Source: Notoacmeibacter marinus (GTDB lineage: Bacteria; Pseudomonadota; Alphaproteobacteria; Rhizobiales; Rhizobiaceae). Taken from it: 64,000 nucleotides of DNA. The translations under genes were made by a program, and so were the position numbers. Under the pieces are notes generated by a model that worked only from the letters and a program-made list of their open reading frames with translations, did no database searches and had not been told where the DNA came from. Shown piece by piece: positions 40,921-50,236 of this stretch. The first letter of the stretch is position 1; the number at the start of each line of letters is the position of its first letter. The stretch spans positions 434,001-498,000 of the forward strand of contig NZ_NBYO01000002.1 of the NCBI RefSeq assembly GCF_002238045.1, in the 5' to 3' direction.

Positions 40921-41157
40921 ATGAAGACTATAGGCAATCTGATCCCGATGCTCGCCTTGTCGGTAGCGTTCGCGCCGGCATCGGCGTTGGCTGCGCGCTG
41001 CACGGATTATGCGAATTGCCGGCAGGCGGTCGAAAACTGGTGCGCCGGACGACACGCACGCGCCGACGGCGATAATGACGGCATTCCCTGCGAGAATGTC
41101 TGCTCAAGCCGCGCCGAGGTTCAGGCGATCATGGCGGAGATCGGCTGCGGCCGCTGA
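40921..41157 (+). CDS. secreted excalibur calcium-binding domain protein
   Basis: 78 residues. A signal peptide (MLALSVAFAPASALA) is followed by an excalibur-type domain: CTDYANCRQAVENWC and the short calcium loop DGDNDGIPCENVC. The Asp-rich DxDxDG motif resembles the EF-hand loop and the six cysteines fit the family. ATG 40921 is chosen because GGAGGG lies 6 bases upstream; the upstream open frame overlaps the end of the aminotransferase gene region. A cell-surface role is inferred. Confidence 0.85.
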   Translation: MKTIGNLIPMLALSVAFAPASALAARCTDYANCRQAVENWCAGRHARADGDNDGIPCENVCSSRAEVQAIMAEIGCGR

Positions 41158-41245
41158 ATCTCGCCTTGGCCGAGCTCCCAGGCCGCTTTAGGGACAGTTA
41201 AAGTGTCCTTGCTATGGTTTTCGCGAACTGTAGGGGGGAAGCGGC

Positions 41246-42481
41246 GTGGAAAAGCTTCGAGAACTTCTGAAAGACGAACAGAACATTGATCCCGACTTGA
41301 TTATCCGACGTTCGTTGAAGGCCGTGCGCGAACATCTTGGTATGGAAGTCGCCTATCTTTCCGAAATCGTGGACGGACAGTCGGTTTTCCGTGCAATTGA
41401 CAGCGGTGATACGACCATTCCGGTCGGGGAAAACGATTCCATCCCCCTCGATCAGGTCTATTGCGAGCACATTCTGGAGGGACGCCTCCCGAATCTCATG
41501 CCGGACGTCATGCTTGAACCCTTGGCGGCGGCAATGCCCATCACGGCTGCCATGCCGATCAACAGTCATGTCAGTGTGCCGATTTATCGCACTGATGGCA
41601 GCGTTTACGGCATGTTCTGCTGCCTAAGCTCCCGCAGAAACACTTCGCTCAACGATCGCGATTTGAAAATCATGCAGATGTTCGCCGAATTGTCGTCCGG
41701 CCAGATCAACGAGGCGATCACCGAGCGTCAGAAGCGTGACGAGATCGTCTCACGCACACAGGCTGCCCTGACCGACAATGGATTTCATATGGTCTATCAG
41801 CCGATCCTTAACTTGGACGCCGGCGTGACAGCTGGTTTTGAAGCATTGGCCCGCTTTCATTCAGAGCCTTACCGCCCGCCTGATATCTGGTTCGACGAAG
41901 CGGAGTCGGTCGGTTTGGGAATAGAGTTGGAAATCGCAGCAATCGAAGCTGCGCTTGCAGCCCTTCAGCAACTTCCGGATGAGGTCTATATCGCCGTCAA
42001 CGCCGCGGCTGAAACAATCTCGTCGGGAAAACTTGCTGACGTTCTAGCTGATTATCCGGCGGAACGGATCGTTGTCGAACTGACCGAGCGGGCCGTCGCC
42101 AAAAGCGGTGAGATACTGTTGAGAGAAATTCAAAATCTTCGTTTCAAGGGCGTGCGGCTGGCGATCGATGACGTCGGAACCGGCTATTCGGGCCTGGCGC
42201 AGATCGTCAGCCTGTCTCCTGACATTATCAAGCTGGATCGTTCGCTCGTCACGGAAATAGACCGCCACGAGAGGCGCCACTCCCTGGCTAGCGCACTCGT
42301 CAATTTTGCCAACCAGTCCAAATCAGTCATCGTTGCAGAAGGGATCGAAACTGAAAATGAATTGAAAGCGCTAAAAACCGTTGGCATTCATCTCGGACAG
42401 GGATGGTTGCTAGGCAGACCCGCAACGCTAGAGGCTTTTGACGACCAACTCCAAAGCGCCGCCGAACTCAAAGCAGGTTGA
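41246..42481 (+). CDS. GAF-EAL cyclic-di-GMP phosphodiesterase
   Basis: 411 residues starting at GTG with GGGGGGAAG upstream. A GAF domain (about 20-160; VAYLSEIVDGQSVFRAID, VYCEHILEGRLPN, SVYGMFCCLSS) precedes an EAL domain (about 180-405). Its motifs are FEALARF, VVELTER, IDDVGTGYSG, IIKLDRSLV and AEGIETENE, so the metal and catalytic residues appear present and cyclic di-GMP hydrolysis is expected. It lacks membrane segments and is probably cytosolic, regulated by a ligand bound to GAF. Confidence 0.92.
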   Translation: MEKLRELLKDEQNIDPDLIIRRSLKAVREHLGMEVAYLSEIVDGQSVFRAIDSGDTTIPVGENDSIPLDQVYCEHILEGRLPNLMPDVMLEPLAAAMPITAAMPINSHVSVPIYRTDGSVYGMFCCLSSRRNTSLNDRDLKIMQMFAELSSGQINEAITERQKRDEIVSRTQAALTDNGFHMVYQPILNLDAGVTAGFEALARFHSEPYRPPDIWFDEAESVGLGIELEIAAIEAALAALQQLPDEVYIAVNAAAETISSGKLADVLADYPAERIVVELTERAVAKSGEILLREIQNLRFKGVRLAIDDVGTGYSGLAQIVSLSPDIIKLDRSLVTEIDRHERRHSLASALVNFANQSKSVIVAEGIETENELKALKTVGIHLGQGWLLGRPATLEAFDDQLQSAAELKAG

Positions 42482-42499
42482 AGGCGCATCAACACACGA

Positions 42500-43396
42500 T
42501 TAGAAGTTCCACCTGCGCGCCTTGGCGAAGATGAAATCGCGAAAGGCCTCCAGTTTGGCCTGGTTCCGCATGGCTTCGGAATAGACGAAGAACGTGTCGA
42601 ACGTCGGAACTTCGACCTCCGGCAGAATGTGAACAAAGCCAGAATCGCGATCGACGATGTAGTCTGGCAGCATAGCGATACCTAGACCGCGCTTAACAGC
42701 GCTACGGATCGAATTCAGGTCGTTCATCTGAAGGCTGGCCTGAAGATGCTCACCATCTGACAGTTCCACCGTTTCAAGCCAGTTCAGATTGCGCAGATAG
42801 GCAATCACTGGCTCGCCGAAAGTGATTAGACGATGGCCCTTCAGGGCTTCGAGGCTCTGCGGCTGACCGTTTCGCCGAATATAATCCTCGGACGCCCAGA
42901 AATGAAAATGCACAGTGAAGAGCTTGCGCTGAATGAGATCGGGCTGCTGTGGCTGACGAAGACGAATTGCGCAATCGGCTTCGCGCATCGTTAGATCCAA
43001 CTCCTCATTGGAGAAAAGAAGCTGTAGCTGCACATCCGTATACTGGTTCATGAACTCGTCGACGCGCTTCGCCAACCAACCGGTTCCGAGCCCGACCGTG
43101 GTGGTGACACGTAGCGTGCCGCTGGGTTTGTCTTTAGATTCCGTCAAGCTGGAACGAACGGTTTCCAGCTTCAGCAGGACCTCCTGCGCTGTCTTGAACA
43201 GCGTTTCGCCGGCTTCGGTGAGAACCAGTCCCCGAGCGTGGCGATTGAACAGTGAAACGCCTATCTCGTGCTCCAGAGCGCTGACTTGTCGGCTGATCGC
43301 CGATTGCGACAAATTGAGCGTATCGGCCGCATGGGTAAACGAGCCGGCCTGCGCCGCCGCGTGAAAAACCCGCAATTTGTCCCAATCGACCGGCAT
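42500..43396 (-). CDS. LysR-family transcriptional regulator
   Basis: 298 residues. The N-terminal winged helix-turn-helix is canonical (LRVFHAAAQAGSFTHAADTLNLSQSAISRQVSALEHEIGVSLF, read from about residue 8). The effector-binding domain has LRVTTTVGLGTGWLAKRVDEF and a second lobe ending near LPEVEVPTFDTFFVY. The start at 43396 is preceded by GGAGGAGGA; a GTG or similar start nine codons earlier is not needed. It lies downstream of trxB on the same strand. Its target is unknown. Confidence 0.92.
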   Translation of the reverse strand: MPVDWDKLRVFHAAAQAGSFTHAADTLNLSQSAISRQVSALEHEIGVSLFNRHARGLVLTEAGETLFKTAQEVLLKLETVRSSLTESKDKPSGTLRVTTTVGLGTGWLAKRVDEFMNQYTDVQLQLLFSNEELDLTMREADCAIRLRQPQQPDLIQRKLFTVHFHFWASEDYIRRNGQPQSLEALKGHRLITFGEPVIAYLRNLNWLETVELSDGEHLQASLQMNDLNSIRSAVKRGLGIAMLPDYIVDRDSGFVHILPEVEVPTFDTFFVYSEAMRNQAKLEAFRDFIFAKARRWNF

Positions 43397-43441
43397 CGTC
43401 TCCTCCTCCTGCAGCCGATCCAATGGACGCCGCGTTGTGGC

Positions 43442-44428
43442 CTATTCGGCGGCCTGAACCTCTGTCTCCGACGCAATGCCCGCCAGATAGCGCTCCGACT
43501 CCAACGCCGCCATGCAACCCAGCCCAGCTGCCGTGACCGCCTGCCGGTAGATATCGTCGGTCACATCCCCTGCCGCAAAAACGCCAGGCACCGAAGTTTT
43601 CGTCGAATCCTGTTCCGTCCAGAGATAACCGTTTGGCTTCTGCTTCAGCTTGCCTTCGAAGAGCGTTACGGCAGGAGCATGACCGATGGCAACAAAAGCA
43701 CCGTCGATATCCATTTCGCTTTTCTCACCGGATTTGGTGTTCTTGAGGCGAACGCTGGTAAGGGAGGCGGGGAGCGGCGGTTTGGCTGCCGTACCGAGAA
43801 ACTCGTCGACTGCCGTGTCCCAGAGGATTTCGACATTGTCTTTCTTGAACAGTCGGTCCTGCAAAATCCGTTCGGCCCGGAATGCATCACGCCGATGAAC
43901 GACCGTCACCTTTTCGGCGATGTTGGACAGATAAAGCGCCTCCTCGACGGCGGAATTTCCTCCGCCAATCACCATCACATGCTTTCCGCGGTAAAAGAAC
44001 CCGTCACATGTGGCGCAGGCCGAAATGCCAAAACCCTTGAATTTTTCCTCACTGGGAAGACCGAGCCATTTGGCCTGAGCGCCGGTCGCGATGATGAGTG
44101 AGTCCGCAGTCCAGACCGCGCCGCTATCGCAGCTTACACGGAACGGGCGCACATCGAGATTGACGTCCGTCACGATGTCGGAGACGAGTTCCGAGCCGAC
44201 ATTCTCGGCCTGTTGTCGCATCTGATCCATTAGTTGCGGACCCATGATCGGATCGGCAAACCCCGGATAGTTCTCTACATCGGTCGTGATCATCAGTTGG
44301 CCGCCCTGCTCGAGCCCGGCGATCAGGACAGGCTTCAAAAGCGCGCGCGCAGCATAGATGGCTGCGGTATACCCGGCCGGTCCGGACCCGATAACAAGAA
44401 CGCTCGTATGTTTGGGGGACGCTGACAT
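43442..44428 (-). CDS. trxB: thioredoxin-disulfide reductase
   Basis: 328 residues. Transfers electrons from NADPH through FAD to thioredoxin. FAD binding is shown by VLVIGSGPAGYTAAIYAARA, the redox-active disulfide by SACATCDGFFYRGK (Cys-Ala-Thr-Cys), the NADPH site by VMVIGGGNSAVEEALYLS, and the C-terminal FAD motif by GVFAAGDVTDDIYRQAVTAAG. ATG 44428 has GGAGAACATCC upstream. The lysR gene follows, and the glycosyltransferase operon lies upstream on the same strand. Confidence 0.96.
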   Translation of the reverse strand: MSASPKHTSVLVIGSGPAGYTAAIYAARALLKPVLIAGLEQGGQLMITTDVENYPGFADPIMGPQLMDQMRQQAENVGSELVSDIVTDVNLDVRPFRVSCDSGAVWTADSLIIATGAQAKWLGLPSEEKFKGFGISACATCDGFFYRGKHVMVIGGGNSAVEEALYLSNIAEKVTVVHRRDAFRAERILQDRLFKKDNVEILWDTAVDEFLGTAAKPPLPASLTSVRLKNTKSGEKSEMDIDGAFVAIGHAPAVTLFEGKLKQKPNGYLWTEQDSTKTSVPGVFAAGDVTDDIYRQAVTAAGLGCMAALESERYLAGIASETEVQAAE

Positions 44429-44524
44429 GGATGTTCTCCTGAGACGACGCGGCCGGTCAAAAACTTCAATTTGCAAAACGGCGAACTATCGGCAGATAAG
44501 CAACGGGGTTGGGCCACCGCAAGG

Positions 44525-45619
44525 TCAGTCGCGCAAAACCCACGATTCATTGCTCAGCCGGCGGTAAATGGACAAGAGGGTTTCAACCTCCCTCTCAATC
44601 GAAAAATGCTTTTCGGCATAGGTTCTGGCAGCCGTGCCCATCGCTACGCGCATGCTATCATCATCCATGAGACGTGCTAGCGGGCCAATCATGGCATTCT
44701 CATTTCCTGGCTCGATGAGAAACCCTGTTTCGTTCTGTGCGATCAGTTCGGGAAAAGCGCCGACGCGGGTTGCGACGGTGGGTACGCCGGTCGAAAGGGC
44801 TTCCAGAACGGTCAGACCAAATCCCTCCCACCGCTGCGGTGCAACGAAAAGATCCAAGGCTTTGTACCATTGCGGCACCGCATCGACCGGTACTTCGATC
44901 GGAAAGAGAACACGATCCGACAAGCCGGCCAGGTCGATCCGACGTTTCAATTCGCTCAAGAACGCTTCATGCGCTTCCGTTGCCCGGCCTAACACAACCG
45001 CCTGCCACGCCGGCCGTTCGGCAAGAAGTGCGATCATGGACTTGACGAAGACGTCTGTACCTTTCTGGTGGCGAATACGCCCGAAACAGCCGATCGTCGG
45101 CCGGTCGGGCAGGCCGAGTACTTGACGAACCACTGAGCGGCTCTCCGGAGGCGCAAAATCGACAATATCGATGCCGTGGTGAACGACATCGGACGGCGCT
45201 TTCAGATAAGCCTGTCCTGCCGCCGACGTGGCAATGACATGATCCATCCGGGAAATGAGAAAACGGCTCCAGCGTGTATGTTGCCTCTGGGAGGCCGAGG
45301 TGAACAGCAGTTTCCAGCGGCCCCGAAGCAGATCGCGCAAAACGAGACCGAGCAGCATTTCGGTATTGCGCCGGGCGTGGAGAACCGGCCGACCGTCGCG
45401 CGTTCGATAACCTTCGCGCAGAAGTCGTATCGCACCGATCCGCGGCACGCCTGCCGGCAGCCCTGCGCCAAACGCCGCAACCGGCGCTTGCCTTGCCTGA
45501 AGTGGCACCAGTCTGGCAATGGTCGCTGTAACGCCCGAGAGCCGCATTTTGAGATTTGGAGCAACGGCCAGCAACGGCTCGGAAGAGACGGTATCGTCGA
45601 AAGGAACGTCGGGCGGCAT
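44525..45619 (-). CDS. lpsB: lipopolysaccharide core mannosyltransferase LpsB/LpcC type
   Basis: 364 residues, GT-B fold, glycosyltransferase family 4. The N-terminal half resembles rhizobial LpsB/LpcC (APNLKMRLSGVTATIARLVPLQ, VLHARRNTEMLLGLVLRDLL, FTSASQRQHTRWSRFLISRMD). The donor-binding half has IGCFGRIRHQKGTDVFV and the EX7E-type motif EGFGLTVLEALSTGVPTVAT. It would add a mannose to the inner core of LPS on the cytoplasmic face. Its ATG shares one base with the stop of the upstream GT4 gene, and it ends the operon. Confidence 0.85.
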   Translation of the reverse strand: MPPDVPFDDTVSSEPLLAVAPNLKMRLSGVTATIARLVPLQARQAPVAAFGAGLPAGVPRIGAIRLLREGYRTRDGRPVLHARRNTEMLLGLVLRDLLRGRWKLLFTSASQRQHTRWSRFLISRMDHVIATSAAGQAYLKAPSDVVHHGIDIVDFAPPESRSVVRQVLGLPDRPTIGCFGRIRHQKGTDVFVKSMIALLAERPAWQAVVLGRATEAHEAFLSELKRRIDLAGLSDRVLFPIEVPVDAVPQWYKALDLFVAPQRWEGFGLTVLEALSTGVPTVATRVGAFPELIAQNETGFLIEPGNENAMIGPLARLMDDDSMRVAMGTAARTYAEKHFSIEREVETLLSIYRRLSNESWVLRD

Positions 45620-46641
45620 CAGGGTTTCTTCTGAAAAAGCCGGATATATTGATCGCAGATCGCGTCTTTGGAAAAGCGCTCAGTCAAGGTAGCGACACCA
45701 CCAGCCGCGATGCGTTCCGCCAGGCCATCCTCTTGCTGCAGACGGCGAAAGGCTTCGGCAAAGCCCTCCGTATCGCCGATCTCGACCATCAACGCATCAC
45801 TTTCATCGGTCATGAACCAGGACGGCCCCTCCGACCTGGTGGAGACGACCGGTTTGCCCTGCGCCCAGGCCTCCAGCGCCACATTACCAAGCGGTTCGTG
45901 GCTGGACGCCATGGCAAAAGCATTACTGGCCGCGACAAAGGGGCGCGTATCGGCTTGCCAGCCGAGAAACCGTACCCGATCTTCGACACCGCGCTGTTTG
46001 GCCTGCGCCTTCAATTCGTCGGCCAGTTCTCCATCGCCCATGATCCACAAATGCATGGATGGCGTCAGTGCTGCCGCATCGATCAGAACGGCGAAGCCCT
46101 TGCGTGGCACAAACCTCCCCATTGTCGATACCACGAAATCATCCGGACCCGCGCCATAGACCGCGCGATCGACCGGCGCGACACGCTCGACCGGCGTAAA
46201 ATTGGTGATGACTTCGACATTGCGTTCCCAGCCTAGGTCGCGAACCCGCTCCGCGATGCCGGGTGCATTGCAGACCAGCGTGTCGATCCGGTCGAAATAC
46301 TTCAGCCGCAGGGGGTAGTCCCCAAGTCGCGCGATCTTGTGCGTGTTCGGATCGTCCGGCATCAGCTTGGCGCCCTTTGGCATCCAGGCCAGCACCGCGT
46401 CCGGCTTCTCGCGCGCGACCCGGTATTTCATGCGGGTCGGCAACAGCAGCTTGTCGATCGAAAGATCCCGAAAATGGCTTTCGATGATCGTGGCGTGAGG
46501 TGCGATGGACGGCTTCCACAAGCGTTTCGGACGGATCACCGCCGTCTGTTCGATGCCTCTCTCCGCCAGTCCGCCGACCAGATGGGTGAAGAACCGCTCC
46601 GCGCCGCCATCCTTGCCAAAATGAAAGTGAAAGACCTTCAC
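45619..46641 (-). CDS. glycosyltransferase family 4, LPS core
   Basis: 340 residues from a GTG at 46641 with AAAGGACAAGG upstream. The N-terminus KVFHFHFGKDGGAERFFTHLVGGLAERG is the GT4 acceptor loop. The donor domain has VSTMGRFVPRKGFAVLIDAAAL and the EX7E motif HEPLGNVALEAWAQGKPVVST. The start overlaps the upstream gene by four bases (GTGA) and the stop overlaps lpsB by one. The open frame runs 60 codons further into the preceding gene, which is not credible. It may correspond to lpsE of rhizobia, but I cannot confirm the sugar. Confidence 0.87.
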   Translation of the reverse strand: MKVFHFHFGKDGGAERFFTHLVGGLAERGIEQTAVIRPKRLWKPSIAPHATIIESHFRDLSIDKLLLPTRMKYRVAREKPDAVLAWMPKGAKLMPDDPNTHKIARLGDYPLRLKYFDRIDTLVCNAPGIAERVRDLGWERNVEVITNFTPVERVAPVDRAVYGAGPDDFVVSTMGRFVPRKGFAVLIDAAALTPSMHLWIMGDGELADELKAQAKQRGVEDRVRFLGWQADTRPFVAASNAFAMASSHEPLGNVALEAWAQGKPVVSTRSEGPSWFMTDESDALMVEIGDTEGFAEAFRRLQQEDGLAERIAAGGVATLTERFSKDAICDQYIRLFQKKP

Positions 46642-47507
46642 ACCTTGTCCTTTGTCGTTTCGTTTGGATCGGCCTGCGGTGAACGCCACCAGATTTCCGA
46701 TCCGGTCTCGACTGGCGGACCATTGCGAAGTGCCGTCCGCTCGAATTTCTTGGCCTCGGTCATGAAGGAATAGGCCGCGCCGGTCATCGCCTGGATCAGG
46801 CCCGGCACTCCACAGCGCCAAAGGCCCGTGCGAAAGTAGAGGCGCAGAAAATAGGTCGCCGGACTGAAGAGCAACTTGATCAAGCAGGGCTCGCGCCCTT
46901 TCTCCATCTGCATATCCGCCTTTAGCGACGAATACTTGTTTTCCTTGAGGATCTGCTCGTCGAGCGGCAAGGGGCGGAAATGGAGGAGGCTGCCTCTCTT
47001 CGATGGCCGAACCTCGCCGTCCGGCACGATGCCCTCATGCACCTTCAGTGAAAGATCGTACGCCCCACGCTCTTTGCGGATCAGTCGAAGATTGCGTCGC
47101 TCATGCGCCCGTTCGGGCGTATAGCCGTAGCCAATCAGAAACGGTCGCCGAGCGATCTTCCAGCCGACGACATGATCCGGCGCGTCGAGTAGAGCCGGCA
47201 GCGCTTCGACGAACGCTCGGTCGAGCCGTTCATCCGCGTCGATATTGAGGCACCATGGCTGGGTGCACTGCTCTAGCGCGAACTGCTTCTGCGCGGCATA
47301 GCCGGGCCAGCCTCGCTCTATGAGGCGAATAGGGAAATCTTGGGCTATGTAGCTTTCAATCAGGTCGAGCGTCCCGTCGATCGATCCGGAGTCGACGATG
47401 ACAATCTCCGCGCAACTTGTCAGACTCTCGATGCAGTCGCCAAGATAACCGGCTTCATCTTTGCAGATGATAAAGGCTGACAGGGGAAGCACGGCAACGT
47501 CACGCAT
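46638..47507 (-). CDS. glycosyltransferase family 2, WaaE/KdtX-like
   Basis: 289 residues, GT-A fold. The nucleotide-binding start is LSAFIICKDEAGYLGDCIESL, then IVIVDSGSIDGTLDLIESY, and the DxD-type motif is CLNIDADERLD. GYGYTPERAHERRNLRLIRKERG and LKVHEGIV match WaaE-type beta-1,4-glucosyltransferases that act on LPS inner core. A C-terminal amphipathic region may touch the membrane. It follows the next gene upstream by 2 bases and overlaps the GT4 gene downstream by 4, so all are one transcript. Confidence 0.88.
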   Translation of the reverse strand: MRDVAVLPLSAFIICKDEAGYLGDCIESLTSCAEIVIVDSGSIDGTLDLIESYIAQDFPIRLIERGWPGYAAQKQFALEQCTQPWCLNIDADERLDRAFVEALPALLDAPDHVVGWKIARRPFLIGYGYTPERAHERRNLRLIRKERGAYDLSLKVHEGIVPDGEVRPSKRGSLLHFRPLPLDEQILKENKYSSLKADMQMEKGREPCLIKLLFSPATYFLRLYFRTGLWRCGVPGLIQAMTGAAYSFMTEAKKFERTALRNGPPVETGSEIWWRSPQADPNETTKDKV

Positions 47508-47509
47508 TG

Positions 47510-48544
47510 TCAGTTCTTTGTCACAATGCTCTGCAGAAAGCCACGTCTGCGTAGATCGGCGGGACCGGAAAAGGGAACGCTACCGTCGTAATGCAGCACA
47601 GGTTCGTCTTCGTCCTTCAGATGAGCCCGAATGGTCTTGTAAACGGCGGCGTCGTTCATGTGCTGGCCGTTTTCTATGATCGCCTCCGCCCGTTCGTCCA
47701 TATCTGAGAAGACCTTGAAATGCAGAAGGATGCCCCATTCGCTGGTTACATTCCGGCTCGTCGGTGTAGGCCAATGAATTGATGCTCCGAGTGTGCAGCT
47801 GCGATCCCAGAATATAAGCGGGTATTTCATCAGGTGCATGTCGGTCCCGAACACACGCTGGCGCACGCCGCCGCGCAGAATGGCGCCGCTATCCTCGAAA
47901 ATTCCCGAATAGCCCTCTGCGTCGAAAAGCGGTGCGATCTCCCAAGGCATACGACCATCTCTTCCGTCGAATATTGCCTCTGACAAGGCCCCTTCCGGGT
48001 ATAGATCGATCATAGGCGCCGCAACGCGGCAAACGCCCTTTTCTTTCAGTACGCGCAGATAGTCTGTCAGTGCCGTGATCCCGGCGCATGGCGGGACAAG
48101 GTACTCATCGCTGTCGATATTGATGTACCAGCGGCCAAAGCCGTATAATGCCATCAAACGCTCACGCCAGATTTTGCCGCGAGCGCTCTCGGCAAACCGC
48201 TTTTCGGATCGCCAAAGATCCACATCGCTCTCGGCCGCCAGATAATCGGGGGTACCGTCATCCGACTGATCGTCGACCACAACGAAGCGGTCGACACCCA
48301 ATCCACGATAGTGCTTGAGAAGAGAAGGCAGGAAGCGGCGCTCGTTTCGACAGACGAGAACGCAGATTAACGCGTCGTCCGGGCAGGCCCAAGGCCCCGC
48401 GCCCGACACCTGCTGCAGTTTGGCGCGGACGCTGTTTTTGCGGCGGCGCCAGAAGGCCGATGCGTAATCTGCGATCTCGGACCGATGATCGTTCCTCTGC
48501 GTAGGCTGCGATTCCGTGAACGGATAGAAAAAATGTCGTGTCAT
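47510..48544 (-). CDS. glycosyltransferase family 2 protein
   Basis: About 344 residues from ATG 48544 (MTRHFFYPF). Starts at 48562, 48568 or GTG 48580 are also possible because none has a strong ribosome site. The domain pattern CVLVCRNERRFLPSLLKHYRGLGVDRFVVVDDQSDDGTPDYL and the metal motif YINIDSDEYLVPP identify the glycosyltransferase 2_4 / GT92-like group, found in rhizobial LPS and surface-polysaccharide clusters. It heads the four-gene operon that ends with lpsB. The sugar transferred is unknown. Confidence 0.87.
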   Translation of the reverse strand: MTRHFFYPFTESQPTQRNDHRSEIADYASAFWRRRKNSVRAKLQQVSGAGPWACPDDALICVLVCRNERRFLPSLLKHYRGLGVDRFVVVDDQSDDGTPDYLAAESDVDLWRSEKRFAESARGKIWRERLMALYGFGRWYINIDSDEYLVPPCAGITALTDYLRVLKEKGVCRVAAPMIDLYPEGALSEAIFDGRDGRMPWEIAPLFDAEGYSGIFEDSGAILRGGVRQRVFGTDMHLMKYPLIFWDRSCTLGASIHWPTPTSRNVTSEWGILLHFKVFSDMDERAEAIIENGQHMNDAAVYKTIRAHLKDEDEPVLHYDGSVPFSGPADLRRRGFLQSIVTKN

Positions 48545-48787
48545 GTCGGGCGTCTCGATCATTTCCATTCGGCATAACACGACGGGCGGAGACGGTGTCC
48601 AGTCATCGCAGGAAGACGAGCCTACCCCTTCGCAGCGGTGATACTATAGCAACGGCATCGACGTAAGGTGCCTAGGCGAGAATAGACGGTACAATAACGA
48701 CGGTCAGATGCACCCGACTGTTCGCGTCAGACGAAAAGCAATTTCCTACCGGAGACAGCGCGCCGGACGCGGAATGGGCGATCTGTA

Positions 48788-49534
48788 CTAGGTAAGTTGA
48801 GAGGCCGTTACAGCAGCGCGATCCAGCCAAACAACATTGCCGCGCCGTCCGATCAAATCGAAGCCGCGACCGAGAAGGCTGTCGACAAGCTGGTCGGTAG
48901 CCTGCAACCCAACGATCTTGGGGTGAAGTTCCAGAACGATCGTTCTGACACGATCCAGTGGGGCGTCGGCATCAAAGATCTCGATCTCCGCACCCTCAAC
49001 GTCCGCTATAATAACGTCAGGTCGAATTTCATCGACCAGTTCGGAAATGGCGACCGCTTCAATTTCGATCGTCCGCCGACGACCCGCTCGCGAGGCCATC
49101 GACGATGAGATGATATTTTCGTCAACCTCGAACGACACCCTGCCCGACACCTTTGAAACTGCCGCAATCCGAAGGTTAGGCGTCCAGCCGTTAAGGGCAT
49201 AATTTCGTTTGATGACTGGCTCTAGCATGGAGTTGGCTTCAAGAGACCAGACCTGCCCTTCACCGGCCATGCGGGTTACGACAAGGCTAACCGCGCCAAT
49301 ACCGCAACCCACTTCCAGAACCCGGTCACCCCGCTTTACGGCCTTTCGAACGAATTCACGTTCCTTGTTTTCATAGATGCCTCGAAAAAGCAGCCGGCGT
49401 ACTTCAAAGGGCAGTTCGTTTCTTGCCGCGTGAACGGCAACGCCATCGAAGCGAACCGTTTTGACGCCCGCCAAACGTTTCAGATCGCCGATCAAACGAC
49501 GCGCTTTTCGACGCGCCCTCGTGATCGAATTCAT
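48788..49534 (-). CDS. FkbM-family SAM-dependent methyltransferase
   Basis: 248 residues. The SAM-binding motif I is [18 protein letters not shown], followed by [22 protein letters not shown] and [19 protein letters not shown], the typical FkbM DVEG motif. Such enzymes often O-methylate sugars in surface polysaccharides. The ATG at 49534 overlaps the greA stop by four bases (ATGA), so it is translationally coupled to an elongation factor. A 243-base gap separates it from the LPS operon, which points to a related LPS role by location only. Confidence 0.87.
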   Translation of the reverse strand: MNSITRARRKARRLIGDLKRLAGVKTVRFDGVAVHAARNELPFEVRRLLFRGIYENKEREFVRKAVKRGDRVLEVGCGIGAVSLVVTRMAGEGQVWSLEANSMLEPVIKRNYALNGWTPNLRIAAVSKVSGRVSFEVDENIISSSMASRAGRRRTIEIEAVAISELVDEIRPDVIIADVEGAEIEIFDADAPLDRVRTIVLELHPKIVGLQATDQLVDSLLGRGFDLIGRRGNVVWLDRAAVTASQLT

Positions 49535-50004
49535 TTCCACGCCACTCCCAGCACTTCGTAATACCGGCTGCCTGCGGGAGCCTTCACCTCAATGGAATCG
49601 CCCACCGTCTTGCCGATCAGCGCCCGAGAAATCGGCGAAGAAATCGAGATGCGGCCCTGCTTCGGATCCGCTTCCTGATCGCCGACGATCTGATAGGTCT
49701 TCTCTTCCTCGGTATCTTCGTCGACCAGTTTGACCGTGGCGCCGAATTTGATCGTATCGCCGCTCATCTTTGACACGTCGATGATCTCGGCGCGAGTCGT
49801 CAGATCCTCCAGTTCCTTGATCCGACCTTCGTTCAGGCTCTGAGCTTCCTTGGCTGCATGATACTCGGCATTCTCAGACAGGTCGCCATGGGCCCGCGCC
49901 TCCGAAATGGCGTCGATAATGCGCGGCCGCTCGTCCTGTTGGCGCCAGCGGAGCTCTTCCTTCAATTTGGCGTGACCGGAAACGGTCATGGGAACTTTTT
50001 GCAT
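49531..50004 (-). CDS. greA: transcription elongation factor GreA
   Basis: 157 residues, normal length. The N-terminal coiled coil has the acidic tip [23 protein letters not shown], which reaches the polymerase active site and stimulates cleavage of backtracked RNA. The C-terminal FKBP-like domain ends [23 protein letters not shown]. The start [18 protein letters not shown] at 50004 has GCGGGAAGA upstream. An FkbM gene overlaps its 3' end. Confidence 0.96.
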   Translation of the reverse strand: MQKVPMTVSGHAKLKEELRWRQQDERPRIIDAISEARAHGDLSENAEYHAAKEAQSLNEGRIKELEDLTTRAEIIDVSKMSGDTIKFGATVKLVDEDTEEEKTYQIVGDQEADPKQGRISISSPISRALIGKTVGDSIEVKAPAGSRYYEVLGVAWK

Positions 50005-50236
50005 CGTATCTTCCCGCTTGTTTCGTCCGCGACAGCCGGCGACGGTTCACTATCGTCCGGCCAAAAAAGAAGACCCCCAGCCGCCGTTTCTGGCAACCGG
50101 GCGTCAAATCGGAGTGAAGCTTAACGGAAGCCGGATCGCCTGCCAAGAACCGTGAAAGCAGGGCGTAGTCTTGACTTCGAAGCGCGGACACGCGACGGGC
50201 AGCGTTCAATTCGGACATTCTGCCGAGAGGCCTTTC

